DNA from: Halovivax limisalsi
GTDB lineage: Archaea; Halobacteriota; Halobacteria; Halobacteriales; Natrialbaceae
Direction: 5' to 3'
NCBI RefSeq assembly: GCF_023093535.1
Contig: NZ_CP095757.1
Location: 3,410,001 to 3,474,000, forward strand
Length of the DNA stretch: 64,000 bases
Shown here piece after piece: positions 8,218 to 15,987 of this stretch (position 1 is the stretch's first letter; each line of letters begins with the position of its first letter). The translations under genes were made by a program, and so were the position numbers. The notes beneath the pieces are model-generated. The model saw only the letters and a program-made list of their open reading frames with translations. It searched no databases and was not told the origin of the DNA.

Positions 8218-8375
8218 ACCAGACCACCTCCGTACGCTACTACGCCCCCATCCGACCGGATGTCTCGATCCGGCCCCTGACCATCGCTCTCACTCGCGAG
8301 TGTCGCAGGATGAGGAATCGACGTCCCCGTCTCGACGTCGTACAGCCGGTTCGCGCGGACGAACCCGGACGTCAT
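8214..8375 (-). CDS. Small hypothetical of element operon (53 aa)
   Basis: A 53-residue frame from ATG at 8375 (MTSGFVRANRLYDVETGTS...) to a TGA at 8214. It overlaps the upstream gene by ATGA and the downstream TTG start by four bases. It has no motif, is rich in Gly, Asp and Ser, and is probably disordered or partner-dependent. It is supported mainly by exact overlap at both ends and haloarchaeal composition. Confidence 0.45.
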   Translation of the reverse strand: MTSGFVRANRLYDVETGTSIPHPATLASESDGQGPDRDIRSDGGVVAYGGGLV

Positions 8376-8605
8376 CGCTCCTCACCCCCGTCCGTTTCAG
8401 GCTGACCCGGGCTTCCAGGTGCCAGATGGCGCCGCTGGCAGTCGAATGCGTGGCCCGCCTCGTGCGTGCCGTCAGTGAGCCGCGTACACCGTCTCGTACA
8501 ATTTGGACACCGGAACTCCCGGCTCTTCTCGACGGACGGCCGCGTGTAGCGTCGCCTACGCAGTTCGTCGGAGTCGATTGCGTCGAGTAGGGCTGCTCGA
8601 CTCAC
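8372..8605 (-). CDS. Zinc-finger protein, first gene of element operon
   Basis: A 77-residue protein (MSRAALLDAIDSDELRRRRY...) with CPNCTRRC near residue 33 and a CysHis-containing stretch (HEAGHAFDC) further on, giving a probable Cys/His zinc site. The GTG at 8605 is chosen because AGGAGG lies eight bases before it; a GTG three codons earlier would overlap that site. Its stop overlaps the next ATG. The basic stretch RRRRYTR suggests nucleic-acid contact. An AT-rich promoter-like tract lies 100 bases upstream. Confidence 0.55.
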   Translation of the reverse strand: MSRAALLDAIDSDELRRRRYTRPSVEKSREFRCPNCTRRCTRLTDGTHEAGHAFDCQRRHLAPGSPGQPETDGGEER

Positions 8606-8698
8606 GCTGACCACCTCCTTTCACTCGGTACAATCGCCCGACTGCATCGGGGTGGAACCGATCCCCTCACTTCCTTCGCAAAATCGCGACTTCCTTTC

Positions 8699-8724
8699 CC
8701 TTCTAATATATAGAAATATATCAG
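8699..8724 (-). promoter_or_regulatory. AT-rich promoter-like tract
   Basis: Overlapping TATATA and ATATAT motifs in an otherwise GC-rich region, between the operon start (8605) and the tRNA gene. This is the most likely TATA box of the leftward operon and implies a leader of about 70 bases, consistent with the Shine-Dalgarno sites in that operon. Confidence 0.4.
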
Positions 8725-8779
8725 TAGGGGCCCTACAGACCCGTCTAACGGGACACTTCGAAACGTATAAGGAAAGCGA

Positions 8780-8851
8780 TGGACTCGCTGGGATTTGAAC
8801 CCAGGGCCTCTTCCTTGCGAAGGAAGCGATCTGCCACTGATCTACGAGCCC
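8780..8851 (-). tRNA. tRNA-Ala (anticodon CGC)
   Basis: The reverse strand folds as a 72-base cloverleaf. The acceptor stem pairs GGGCTCG with CGAGTCC with one G-U pair. The anticodon stem CTTCC/GGAAG encloses loop TTCGCAA, so the anticodon is CGC (GCG codons). The T-arm contains GTTCAAATC. The discriminator base is A, and CCA is not encoded. No intron is seen. The 3' end faces the element operon on the left, the usual attachment site for haloarchaeal integrases. Confidence 0.95.
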
Positions 8852-8902
8852 GCGACCGATTCTAGAGTGAGTCGGTATTTGAGGCTTGTGTTTCGTCGAG
8901 AG

Positions 8903-9505
8903 TCACGGCCGAAGCACGCGTCGCGAGCCGGCGACGAGTCCGATCAGCAGGCCGGTGAAGTGCGCGACGAGTGCGACGCCCGGTGCCCCGGTCGCCACGG
9001 TGAGGACGATCGCCACCGCCACGAACAGCACGGCAACCATCCACCGCGGTACGTCGACCAGCCCGGCGACACCCGCGGAGAGGCGATTCGACGCCAGCAA
9101 GTAGCCCATGAGGGCGAACACGGCACCGCTCGCGCCGACGACGCCGGCGGTCGGGGTCGCCGGGATCAACGGGGCCGACGCGAGCACGTCCGTCAGGACG
9201 ATCTGCGAGACGCCCGCGACCGCGCCGGTCGCGACGAAGAAGGCGTGAAACCGGGCGCGCGTCGTCGACCGGGCGACCGGCCAGCCGAACAGCACGAGCG
9301 CGATCGCGTTCGAGAGCAGGTGAGACAGGTTCTTGTGGGCGTACACGCTCGTCACGACCGTCCACGGGTTCACGTCGATCGGCGGTGCGAGGACGAACAG
9401 CCCGACCGCAAGCGCGAGGCTGAACGTGGCGACGACGAACTTGACGCAAGCGACGATCACGAAAAGCGCGAGCGTCTCGACGATCGGGCTACTCGAACGA
9501 GTCAT
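8903..9505 (-). CDS. Rhomboid family intramembrane serine protease
   Basis: A 200-residue membrane protein with about six spans. The rhomboid signature is clear: an early HKNLSHLLSN segment (HxxxN type), the catalytic serine in GASGAVFALMGYL, and the catalytic histidine in VAHFTGLLIGLVAG. Rhomboids cleave membrane proteins inside the bilayer; the substrate here is unknown. The ATG at 9505 (MTRSSSPIVE) is preferred over an upstream start that would add an Arg-rich tail without hydrophobic character. It lies between tRNA-Ala and the S10 gene. Confidence 0.85.
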   Translation of the reverse strand: MTRSSSPIVETLALFVIVACVKFVVATFSLALAVGLFVLAPPIDVNPWTVVTSVYAHKNLSHLLSNAIALVLFGWPVARSTTRARFHAFFVATGAVAGVSQIVLTDVLASAPLIPATPTAGVVGASGAVFALMGYLLASNRLSAGVAGLVDVPRWMVAVLFVAVAIVLTVATGAPGVALVAHFTGLLIGLVAGSRRVLRP

Positions 9506-9595
9506 GCGTTGGGCGGACCGGACTGTGCGTCGACGACGTCGATCGGTCACAGGATGCGACCGGACAAAATTCACTCGATCGAACGCGTGCGGCGG

Positions 9596-9904
9596 TCAGT
9601 CCTCGAGGACGATCTCGATCGAGACGTCATTCGGGACCTGAATGCGCATGAGCTGACGGAGCGCACGTTCGTCCGCGTCGAGGTCGATCAGGCGCTTGTG
9701 AACGCGCATCTCCCAGTGCTCCCACGTCGCCGTCCCCTCGCCGTCGGGGGACTTGCGAGCCGGCACTTCGAGCGTCTTCGTGGGGAGCGGAATCGGGCCG
9801 CTCAGGTTGACGCCCGTGTTGTTCGCGATCTCGCGGACGTCGTCGCAGATGTCGTCCAGATCCTGCGGACTCGTCCCGGCGAGACGGACACGTGCTTGCT
9901 GCAT
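9596..9904 (-). CDS. rps10: 30S ribosomal protein S10
   Basis: A 102-residue protein with the full S10 family pattern: [21 protein letters not shown] at the start, [20 protein letters not shown] (the loop contacting 16S rRNA) and [20 protein letters not shown]. It belongs to the head of the small ribosomal subunit. Its ATG directly follows the stop of tuf with no intergenic base, the conserved archaeal order tuf-rps10, so both are made from one transcript. Confidence 0.97.
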   Translation of the reverse strand: MQQARVRLAGTSPQDLDDICDDVREIANNTGVNLSGPIPLPTKTLEVPARKSPDGEGTATWEHWEMRVHKRLIDLDADERALRQLMRIQVPNDVSIEIVLED

Positions 9905-11170
9905 TTATTTCTCGTTGACGCTGAGGACCTGTCCGGCCGCGATGGTCTGACCCATGTCGCGGATGGCGAAGCTGCCGAGTTCCGGAATGTCGCTGGCCGC
10001 CTCGATCGAGAGGGGCTTTTGCGGCCGGATCGTGATCTTCGCGGCGTCGCCCGACTGGATGAAGTCGGGGTTCTCCTCGGTGACCTCGCCGGTCGAGGAG
10101 TCGATCTTCGCGTCGATGGACTCGATCGTACACGCGACCTGGGCGGTGTGGGCGTGGAAGACCGGGGTGTAGCCGGCCGTGATGACCGAGGGGTGCTGCA
10201 TGACGACGACCTGGGCCTGGAAGGTCTCGGCGACCGTCGGCGGGTCGTCGGCGGGGCCGCAGACGTCACCGCGGCGGATGTCGTCCTTGCCGATGCCGCG
10301 AACGTTGAAACCGACGTTGTCGCCAGGTTCGGCCTTCGGCACTTCCTCGTGGTGCATCTCGATCGTCTTCACTTCGCCGCCCACGTCGCTGGGCTGGAAG
10401 GAGACGTTGTCGCCGGTGTTCATGACGCCGGTCTCGATGCGGCCGACCGGGACGGTCCCGATACCGGAGATCGTGTAGACGTCCTGAATCGGCAGGCGCA
10501 GCGGTGCGTCCGTCGGCTCCTCGGTCTCGGGCAGGTCGTTGAGCGTCTCGAGGAGGGTGCGACCGTCGTACCACGGCGTGTTGTCCGAGGACTCGGCAAC
10601 GTTGTCGCCCTCGAAGGCCGAGATCGGGATGAACGAGTTGTCGTCGACCTGGAAGTTGACCTGGTTGAGGAGCTGGTTGACCTCCTCGACGACCTCGTTG
10701 TAGGTGTCCTCCGAGTAGTCGACGACGTCCATCTTGTTCACCGCGATGATCAGCTTCTCGATGCCCAGGGTGCGCGACAGGAAGACGTGCTCCTGGGTCT
10801 GGGGCGCGACGCCGTCGTCGGCGGCGACGACGAGGACCGCGTGGTCCGCCTGCGACGCGCCGGTGATCATGTTCTTGACGAAGTCGCGGTGGCCGGGCGT
10901 GTCGACGATGGTGAAGTAGTACTTGTCCGTGTCGAACTCCTGGTGGGCGATGTCGATGGTGACGCCTCGCTCTCGCTCCTCGGCGAGGTTGTCCATGACG
11001 TAGGCGAACTCGAAGCCGCCCTTCCCCTTCTCCTCGGCTGTTTCGCGGTGCTGTTCGATGACGTGCTCCGGGACGCTCCCCGTCTCGTAGAGGAGCCGAC
11101 CCACGAGCGTGCTCTTTCCGTGGTCAACGTGGCCGATGATGGCCAGGTTCTGGTGCGGTTTGTCGCTCAT
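9905..11170 (-). CDS. tuf: Translation elongation factor EF-1 alpha
   Basis: A 421-residue GTPase that delivers aminoacyl-tRNA to the ribosome. All G motifs are present: GHVDHGKST (G1) near residue 13, RGVTIDIAH (G2), DTPGHRDF (G3), NKMD (G4) and a SAFEGDN stretch (G5). Domains 2 and 3 follow, with GVAPQTQEH and [10 protein letters not shown]. Length matches archaeal aEF-1 alpha. A TATA-like box lies about 27 bases upstream of the ATG, so the message is probably leaderless or nearly so. It is cotranscribed with rps10. Confidence 0.97.
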   Translation of the reverse strand: MSDKPHQNLAIIGHVDHGKSTLVGRLLYETGSVPEHVIEQHRETAEEKGKGGFEFAYVMDNLAEERERGVTIDIAHQEFDTDKYYFTIVDTPGHRDFVKNMITGASQADHAVLVVAADDGVAPQTQEHVFLSRTLGIEKLIIAVNKMDVVDYSEDTYNEVVEEVNQLLNQVNFQVDDNSFIPISAFEGDNVAESSDNTPWYDGRTLLETLNDLPETEEPTDAPLRLPIQDVYTISGIGTVPVGRIETGVMNTGDNVSFQPSDVGGEVKTIEMHHEEVPKAEPGDNVGFNVRGIGKDDIRRGDVCGPADDPPTVAETFQAQVVVMQHPSVITAGYTPVFHAHTAQVACTIESIDAKIDSSTGEVTEENPDFIQSGDAAKITIRPQKPLSIEAASDIPELGSFAIRDMGQTIAAGQVLSVNEK

Positions 11171-11191
11171 TGTTGTAGCTCACGCGCAAAG

Positions 11192-11202
11192 GCGCTTATA
11201 CC
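11192..11202 (-). promoter_or_regulatory. TATA box of tuf-rps10
   Basis: GGTATAAGCGC on the reverse strand, centred about 27 bases before the tuf ATG. The spacing fits an archaeal promoter with transcription starting at or near the start codon. Confidence 0.6.
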
Positions 11203-11635
11203 GGGTTTGTTGGCCGGAGCCAGTTAAAACCATTTCGAAAGTCGTATCAGTATACCCCGACGCCGCCTTGCGGTTTGCCAGGAAGTCACACGAAGTGGTA
11301 CGTTCCGATGCGGTGTGAACCCGTCGGCGCACGGGACCTGCGCGCGTGAGGACGGTTCTCCAGTAGCCCACCAACGATGATGGGATGCACGGACTGGTAA
11401 TACCGACTAGGGTGGCGGGTGCGCATACAGACGATTCGGTCGAGCGAATCGTGACGTTCAGGCGGAACGGATCGACTGGCAACCTCGATGGCAGTGGCTC
11501 GTCCGTTCCCGACAGCGGAATGCCAAGTCCTCGCGGATTCGGGGCGAGTCGGACTACGAACTCGAGGACGAGGCGCCGTACTCGGCGCGGAAAACCGACA
11601 GTCGGGGCCTCCAATCGACTCGATCGAACGGAACG
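11203..11635. other. Gene-less stretch between tuf and the cysteine-rich protein
   Basis: The frames here on both strands are Arg/Ser/Pro-rich and do not overlap any domain I recognise. Apart from the tuf promoter at its left edge I see nothing functional. Confidence 0.45.
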
Positions 11636-12316
11636 CTACCAGCCACACTCGCCGGAGGCGCAACCGTCGTAACAGTCGGATGCCGTCGTATCACAGATAC
11701 AACCGAACTGCGGTTCGTAGAAGCATTCGACCGTCATTTCCTTCTTGTACCCGTAGGTGCCCTCACTGGCACAGCAGTCCTCGGCACAGTAGGTCTCTCC
11801 GTCCTCGGGACACGGCGACGATTCCAGTTTGACACTATCGGTGTCGGGATTGATCGCGAATCGGTCGTCGGTCCGGGTATCTTCGACGACCGCGTAGCTC
11901 CGATCGACACCTGGTCGCACATACACGGCGATGTCGTATCGATCGGTGTTCTTCGAAACCGAAATGTGAGCGGTCGGCGTTCCCTCCTCGATGTCCGCAG
12001 CGACGTCGAACCCCTCCGTCTCGGCATCCGTCGAGAGCGTCACCTCGGGATCGAATTGCGGTTCGAACGTGAACTGATCGATAGACGCGGAATCGAGAAT
12101 CCCGCGTCGAGCGAGCTCGGACCGCAACTCGACAGTTTCCGCTTCGACCACCGTTCGAGCGCGGTCGGGATCGAGTAGCTCCTGCTTTTGTTGTCGGGCC
12201 TGCTCCGCAGCCCCGGTACCGCTGATCGCACCCAGGCCACCCATGACTGCGGCGGATCCGGCGACTCCGCGAAGTATCGATCGACGTCTAACCTCGGTCG
12301 GTGTGTCTCGTGACAT
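11636..12316 (-). CDS. Tat-exported protein with ten-cysteine C-terminus, halocin-like precursor
   Basis: A 226-residue protein starting MSRDTPTEVRRRSILRG. RRRSILRG followed by a Gly/Ala-rich stretch to about residue 35 is a twin-arginine signal. Residues 40-165 are an acidic, cysteine-free domain. The last 60 residues contain ten cysteines in the pattern C-x7-C-x3-CC-x14-C-x7-C-x-C-x6-C-x3-C-x4-C. The layout (Tat signal, acidic domain, compact ten-Cys tail) copies the halocin C8 precursor, where the middle part gives immunity and the tail is the released peptide, but I see no sequence match to that tail. An in-frame TTG five codons earlier is an alternative start. Disulfides are likely outside the cell. 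Confidence 0.6.
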   Translation of the reverse strand: MSRDTPTEVRRRSILRGVAGSAAVMGGLGAISGTGAAEQARQQKQELLDPDRARTVVEAETVELRSELARRGILDSASIDQFTFEPQFDPEVTLSTDAETEGFDVAADIEEGTPTAHISVSKNTDRYDIAVYVRPGVDRSYAVVEDTRTDDRFAINPDTDSVKLESSPCPEDGETYCAEDCCASEGTYGYKKEMTVECFYEPQFGCICDTTASDCYDGCASGECGW

Positions 12317-12680
12317 CGAACTGTAATACAAGATCTCCTTGAATAAATTTTCGTTCCGGTATCATAGAATGAGATTATAAATTCGACGATTCTAAACAAG
12401 GGGAACGGACGTCAATGATCGTCGAGCGCGAGAAGATTCGAAAGATATGGCCACCAACATATCGAAGACAAAACCGACGTGCCGAATCAGCGTCGAGAAC
12501 GGGAGCCGGACGATTCGACAAAGTGAGTGGGACGGAGGACCGTCCCGCCGGACGGGCCGTTTCGTCACTCGAATCACGGAGCCGATTCGTAGCCGATCGG
12601 TCCACCAGACCGAACACATCCAGCCGTCGGTGAAATCGTCGGGCTCGCGGCCCGCGATCGGCGCGGGGGATGGCCAACGA
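12317..12680. other. Gene-less stretch with promoter of the cysteine-rich gene
   Basis: The AT-rich part near 12335-12400, just above the cysteine-rich gene, holds TATA-like AAATTTATT on the reverse strand and an AGGAG about 20 bases before the ATG. The rest, to the end of hom, contains no supported gene. Confidence 0.4.
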
Positions 12681-13637
12681 TCAACGCCCGGCGAGGCGCT
12701 CGACGTCCGCCAGTACGGCCGTCGCCGTCTCCGGGCCGCCGGCGCCGGCGCCGCTGTTGTGTAACGTGCCCGCGTACTCTGTCTCGAACTGGACGATGTT
12801 TCGCGTGCCGTCGACGGCCAGCGGGCTGTGTGCGCCGACCAGTCGCGGACCGACGCGGACGCCCTCCCGCGTCGCCTCGCCGACGAGTCTGATCGTCTGG
12901 CCGTCCTCGCTCGCCAGTTCGAGCGCGCTCTGTGGGATGCCCTCGATGCCCTCGACGGCGGCGTCCGAAAGCGAGAAGCCGCCGTCCGCGAGGACGTTCG
13001 CGAGGATGACGAACTTCAGCGCCGCGTCGGTCCCGTCCACGTCGAACGTCGGGTCCGCTTCCGCGACGCCGAGATCCTGGGCCTCGGCCAGGACGTGGTC
13101 GTAATCCAGTCCCTCGCTCTCCATCCGGCTGAGGATGAAGTTCGCCGTCCCGTTGAGGACGCCCCGGACCGCCGTGACGTGCTCGGGCATCCGGTCCTCG
13201 ATCGTCGAGTACACCGGAATCGCCCCGCCCACTGTCGCCTCGAAGCGGACCGAGCCCTCGCTCCGGGCTTCCAGCGCTCGCAACTCGTCGTAGCGTTCGG
13301 CGACCGGTCCCTTGTTCGCGAGGACCGCGTGCCGATCGGCCGCGAGGGCTCGTTCGACGTGGCCGAATCCCGGTTGGGCGTCCTCGAGCGTCGTCGGCGT
13401 CGCCTCGACCAGGACGTCGTACGGCGTCTCGAAGACCACCTCGTGGGCGGCGTCGCCGACGGGGTCGCCGCGTCGCTTTCGCTCCAGAGCCGACGCCACG
13501 TCGACGCCCGACTCGTCGACGACCGCGCCGCGCGAATCGGCGATCGCGACGACCTCGTGGCCGTACTCGCCGGCCAGGTCGGCGACGGATCGGCCGACGG
13601 CCCCGGCGCCGACGATCGCCAGTCGACGACCACCCAT
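12681..13637 (-). CDS. hom: Homoserine dehydrogenase
   Basis: A 318-residue NAD(P)-dependent enzyme reducing aspartate semialdehyde to homoserine, the branch point to threonine and methionine. The Rossmann start is LAIVGAGAVGRSVADL, and VLANKGPVAERYDEL gives the family's NK-P motif. GAIPVYSTI and GVLNGTANFILSRM are the catalytic-domain signatures. The lysine in DAALKFVILANV matches the proposed catalytic Lys. There is no C-terminal ACT domain; a separate ACT protein is encoded immediately upstream, overlapping by one base (TGATG), and probably supplies regulation. Confidence 0.95.
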   Translation of the reverse strand: MGGRRLAIVGAGAVGRSVADLAGEYGHEVVAIADSRGAVVDESGVDVASALERKRRGDPVGDAAHEVVFETPYDVLVEATPTTLEDAQPGFGHVERALAADRHAVLANKGPVAERYDELRALEARSEGSVRFEATVGGAIPVYSTIEDRMPEHVTAVRGVLNGTANFILSRMESEGLDYDHVLAEAQDLGVAEADPTFDVDGTDAALKFVILANVLADGGFSLSDAAVEGIEGIPQSALELASEDGQTIRLVGEATREGVRVGPRLVGAHSPLAVDGTRNIVQFETEYAGTLHNSGAGAGGPETATAVLADVERLAGR

Positions 13638-14203
13638 CAGCGCTCACCTCCGGAGAGCGGTTCGACGACCGTGAGTTCCTTCTCCTCGCCGACCGTGCGA
13701 ACGGCGTCGAGGGCTCGATCGACCTGCCCGTCGTCGACGGCCAGGCGGAGCAGTGCCGCGGAGACGCCCTCGGTCCCCTCCGGCGCGTCGATCGTGGCGT
13801 CGACCACGGACGCGTGATCGAACGCCTCGATCCGCGAGAGCGTATCCGAGAAGTCGGTGTCGACGAGGTGACCGACGAGGAGAACGGTCACCTCGGACTC
13901 GTAGCGGTGGGATCCGGCCTCGATGATCGACACGTCGGCGGATCGCAGACCCTCGACGATGGCCTCGAACTGCGACGGCGTACACACCAGTTCGATCTCG
14001 ACCGGAATCGTCCCGCGCGGCGTTCGGTTGCCCCGTTCGTGGTGGATCGACCGGAGGTTGCCGCCGTGGTCGGTGATCGGCCCGAGCGCGTGGTGTAACC
14101 GACCGGGTTCGTCCTCGAGTTCCAGTCGAATCGTGTGCGCCGTGTCCCCCTGGCCGTCGATACCCGGTGCAGCGGCCGATCCGTCGCCGGGTTCCTCACT
14201 CAT
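13637..14203 (-). CDS. ACT-domain regulatory protein paired with homoserine dehydrogenase
   Basis: A 188-residue protein with two ACT-like repeats: residues 22-90 (TIRLELEDEPGRLHHALGPI, with SIHHERG following) and about 103-180 (VTVLLVGHLVDTDFSDTLSRI). ACT domains bind amino acids. Since it is translationally coupled to hom, which lacks its own ACT domain, it probably senses threonine or another pathway product. The N-terminal 20 residues are a disordered acidic tail. The pairing is conserved in haloarchaea to my knowledge. Confidence 0.85.
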   Translation of the reverse strand: MSEEPGDGSAAAPGIDGQGDTAHTIRLELEDEPGRLHHALGPITDHGGNLRSIHHERGNRTPRGTIPVEIELVCTPSQFEAIVEGLRSADVSIIEAGSHRYESEVTVLLVGHLVDTDFSDTLSRIEAFDHASVVDATIDAPEGTEGVSAALLRLAVDDGQVDRALDAVRTVGEEKELTVVEPLSGGER

Positions 14204-14432
14204 CGCACACCACCATCGTTCGCCAGATCGCCGCGCACCTGCATGGGTGTCGGAACGGGAGTGGGTCCTAAAAGCCTATAGCCCGGTTCAAATATCACCG
14301 TCGTCGCTCGCAGCCCTCGGTCGTGAGGACCGCCGGGCCGCGAGCGGAACGGGAGGCGCGACTCGGGACACACGAACGGACGATACCGAACCGCGAACTG
14401 ACGCGAGCGGGGAAATCGTGACGACCGGCCGT

Positions 14433-14795
14433 TCACAGGTGGTCCTTGCCGGGGTTCGAGGAGCCCCAGTCGCCGCGGCCGCCCTCGGTCCGGTCGATCC
14501 CCATGATCGATTCGGCCTGCTCCGGGCCGCCGAGTTGCTCGCGCGCGTCCGGGACCCGGACGGTGACGTCTTCGATCTCGTCCCACGTGAGCAGTTCCGC
14601 CTGGATGTTGCCGGTCGTCACGTCGCTGACGCTGCAGCCGCGACAGCCGCCGCCGAGCTCGATGATCACCTCGCCGGTCTCGGGGTCGGCCTCCCGGACC
14701 GCGCTCGTCCCGCCGTGCATCTGGATGATGGGCATCTGACTCGCGAGCCAGCGCTCGACGCGCTCGCGAAGCGGCTCCGATTCGGGGGTGCTCAT
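14433..14795 (-). CDS. NifU C-terminal-domain iron-sulfur scaffold protein
   Basis: A 120-residue protein. Residues 5-85 match the NifU C-terminal domain, with QMHGGTSAV and the Fe-S-binding motif GGGCRGCSVSD (C-x2-C near residues 51 and 54). Such proteins carry a transient 4Fe-4S cluster and hand it to targets. Residues 90-120 are an extra, probably flexible tail (GGRGDWGSSNPGKDHL). The ATG at 14795 fits the domain start. It stands alone and is read leftward. Confidence 0.9.
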   Translation of the reverse strand: MSTPESEPLRERVERWLASQMPIIQMHGGTSAVREADPETGEVIIELGGGCRGCSVSDVTTGNIQAELLTWDEIEDVTVRVPDAREQLGGPEQAESIMGIDRTEGGRGDWGSSNPGKDHL

Positions 14796-14866
14796 TGGCG
14801 TGACTTGGGGCCGACGGGGGGAATACGTTGGGGTTCGCGGCGATTCCGTCGGTGCGAGGCCGACGG

Positions 14867-15844
14867 TCACCCGACGAGTTGCGTTCGATCGCCGGTGCCG
14901 CCTGTCAGCGCGCTCGCGACGGCGCCGTCCAGCACGACGTCGTCGCCCCGCGTGGTGAGGCGAACGTCGGGGACGTTCGAGACGACGAGCTCGGGCAGGC
15001 GGTCGCGAATCGGATCCAGGACGAGCGAGGGGTTGTTCGTCGCCACGGCGCCGCCGATCGAGACCACCATCGGCGCGACGGCGTGGACCAGGTTCGCGAC
15101 CCCGATCGCGTTCCAGTGTCCGACGCGCTCGATCACGCGATCCGCGAGCGGGTCGGCGCCGGCCGCGGCGAAGACGTCGGCCGCGTCGAACGACGGCTCC
15201 TCGAGGGCGAGATCGGTTTCGAGGTCCGGGTTCTCGGCCGCGAGGAACTCGGCGTAGTCCGGGATGGCGCTGCCGGCGCAGTAGGCCTCCCAGTGGCCGT
15301 CGCGACCGCAGCCGCAGGTGAGCCGTCCCGCCGGATCCACGACTCCGTGGCCGACCTCGCCCGCGTTGCCGTCCCAGCCGGCGAGGATGGTCCCGTCGCA
15401 GCAGATGCCGGCGCCGATGCCCGAGGAGATCGTCACGTAACACATGTCGTCGGGGTTGCGCTCGGCGTAAAATCGCTCCGCGATGACGCCCGCGGTCGCG
15501 TCGTTGTGAAGGAAGACGTCGTCGGTCTCGAGGAGGCGAGCCACCGGACCAGAAAGCGGGACGCGATCCACCGAATCCGGGAGGTTCGCCGGGTCGACGA
15601 CGGTTCCCTCGGCCAGGTCGAACGGCCCGAACGAGCCGACGGCGGCGGCCTCGATCGCCGACGGGTCGACCCCGGCGTCGCCGCAAACGGCGCGGAGGCT
15701 GTCGAGGACGGCCTCCGTGACGTCGACGCCGCTCGGGCCCTGCGGCGTGGCCCGGCGCCGGGTCGCCAGTCGCTCGCCGGAGTGGTGGACGACGACGGCG
15801 CGGAGGTTCGTCGCGCCCAGGTCGACGCCCGCGACGTAGGTCAC
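14867..15844 (-). CDS. ROK-family sugar kinase (glucokinase-like)
   Basis: A 325-residue kinase. GVDLGATNLRAVVV at the start is the phosphate-1 motif, and FLHNDATAGVIAERF the sugar-binding and catalytic Asp region. NAGEVGHGVVD and CGCGRDGHWEAYC form the ROK zinc signature (His plus three Cys; the usual GC after CGCGR is GH here). SIGGAVATNN is the adenosine motif. Haloarchaeal relatives phosphorylate glucose or related hexoses; the substrate cannot be fixed from sequence. The GTG at 15844 (VTYVAGVDLG) is chosen; the upstream extension is Arg/Ser-rich and unrelated. Confidence 0.85.
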   Translation of the reverse strand: MTYVAGVDLGATNLRAVVVHHSGERLATRRRATPQGPSGVDVTEAVLDSLRAVCGDAGVDPSAIEAAAVGSFGPFDLAEGTVVDPANLPDSVDRVPLSGPVARLLETDDVFLHNDATAGVIAERFYAERNPDDMCYVTISSGIGAGICCDGTILAGWDGNAGEVGHGVVDPAGRLTCGCGRDGHWEAYCAGSAIPDYAEFLAAENPDLETDLALEEPSFDAADVFAAAGADPLADRVIERVGHWNAIGVANLVHAVAPMVVSIGGAVATNNPSLVLDPIRDRLPELVVSNVPDVRLTTRGDDVVLDGAVASALTGGTGDRTQLVG

Positions 15845-15987
15845 GTCGCGGACGGACGGGACCCAGCCACTTAATCGGGGCCGCTCGGACCCGGCCGATT
15901 TCGATCCCGATTCCGCCCGACGGCGAGTTGGTTCACCGTCGGGTACCGCCAAAAGCTATAGGTTCCTGTCGGTTCTCTACTTGGTCG

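Noticed and set aside
8780-8851. Complete integrated element with both attachment sites in the window
   Set aside because: No second copy of the tRNA 3' end was found between 1 and 8700 by eye, and no integrase gene is present.
8795-11227. 810-codon rightward open frame opposite tuf, rps10 and rhomboid
   Set aside because: It is the mirror frame of high-GC genes with strong third-position bias; the leftward products are certain and this one has no domain.
11180-11663. Leftward frames between tuf and the cysteine-rich gene
   Set aside because: Arg-rich shadows on both frames; the region contains the tuf promoter instead.
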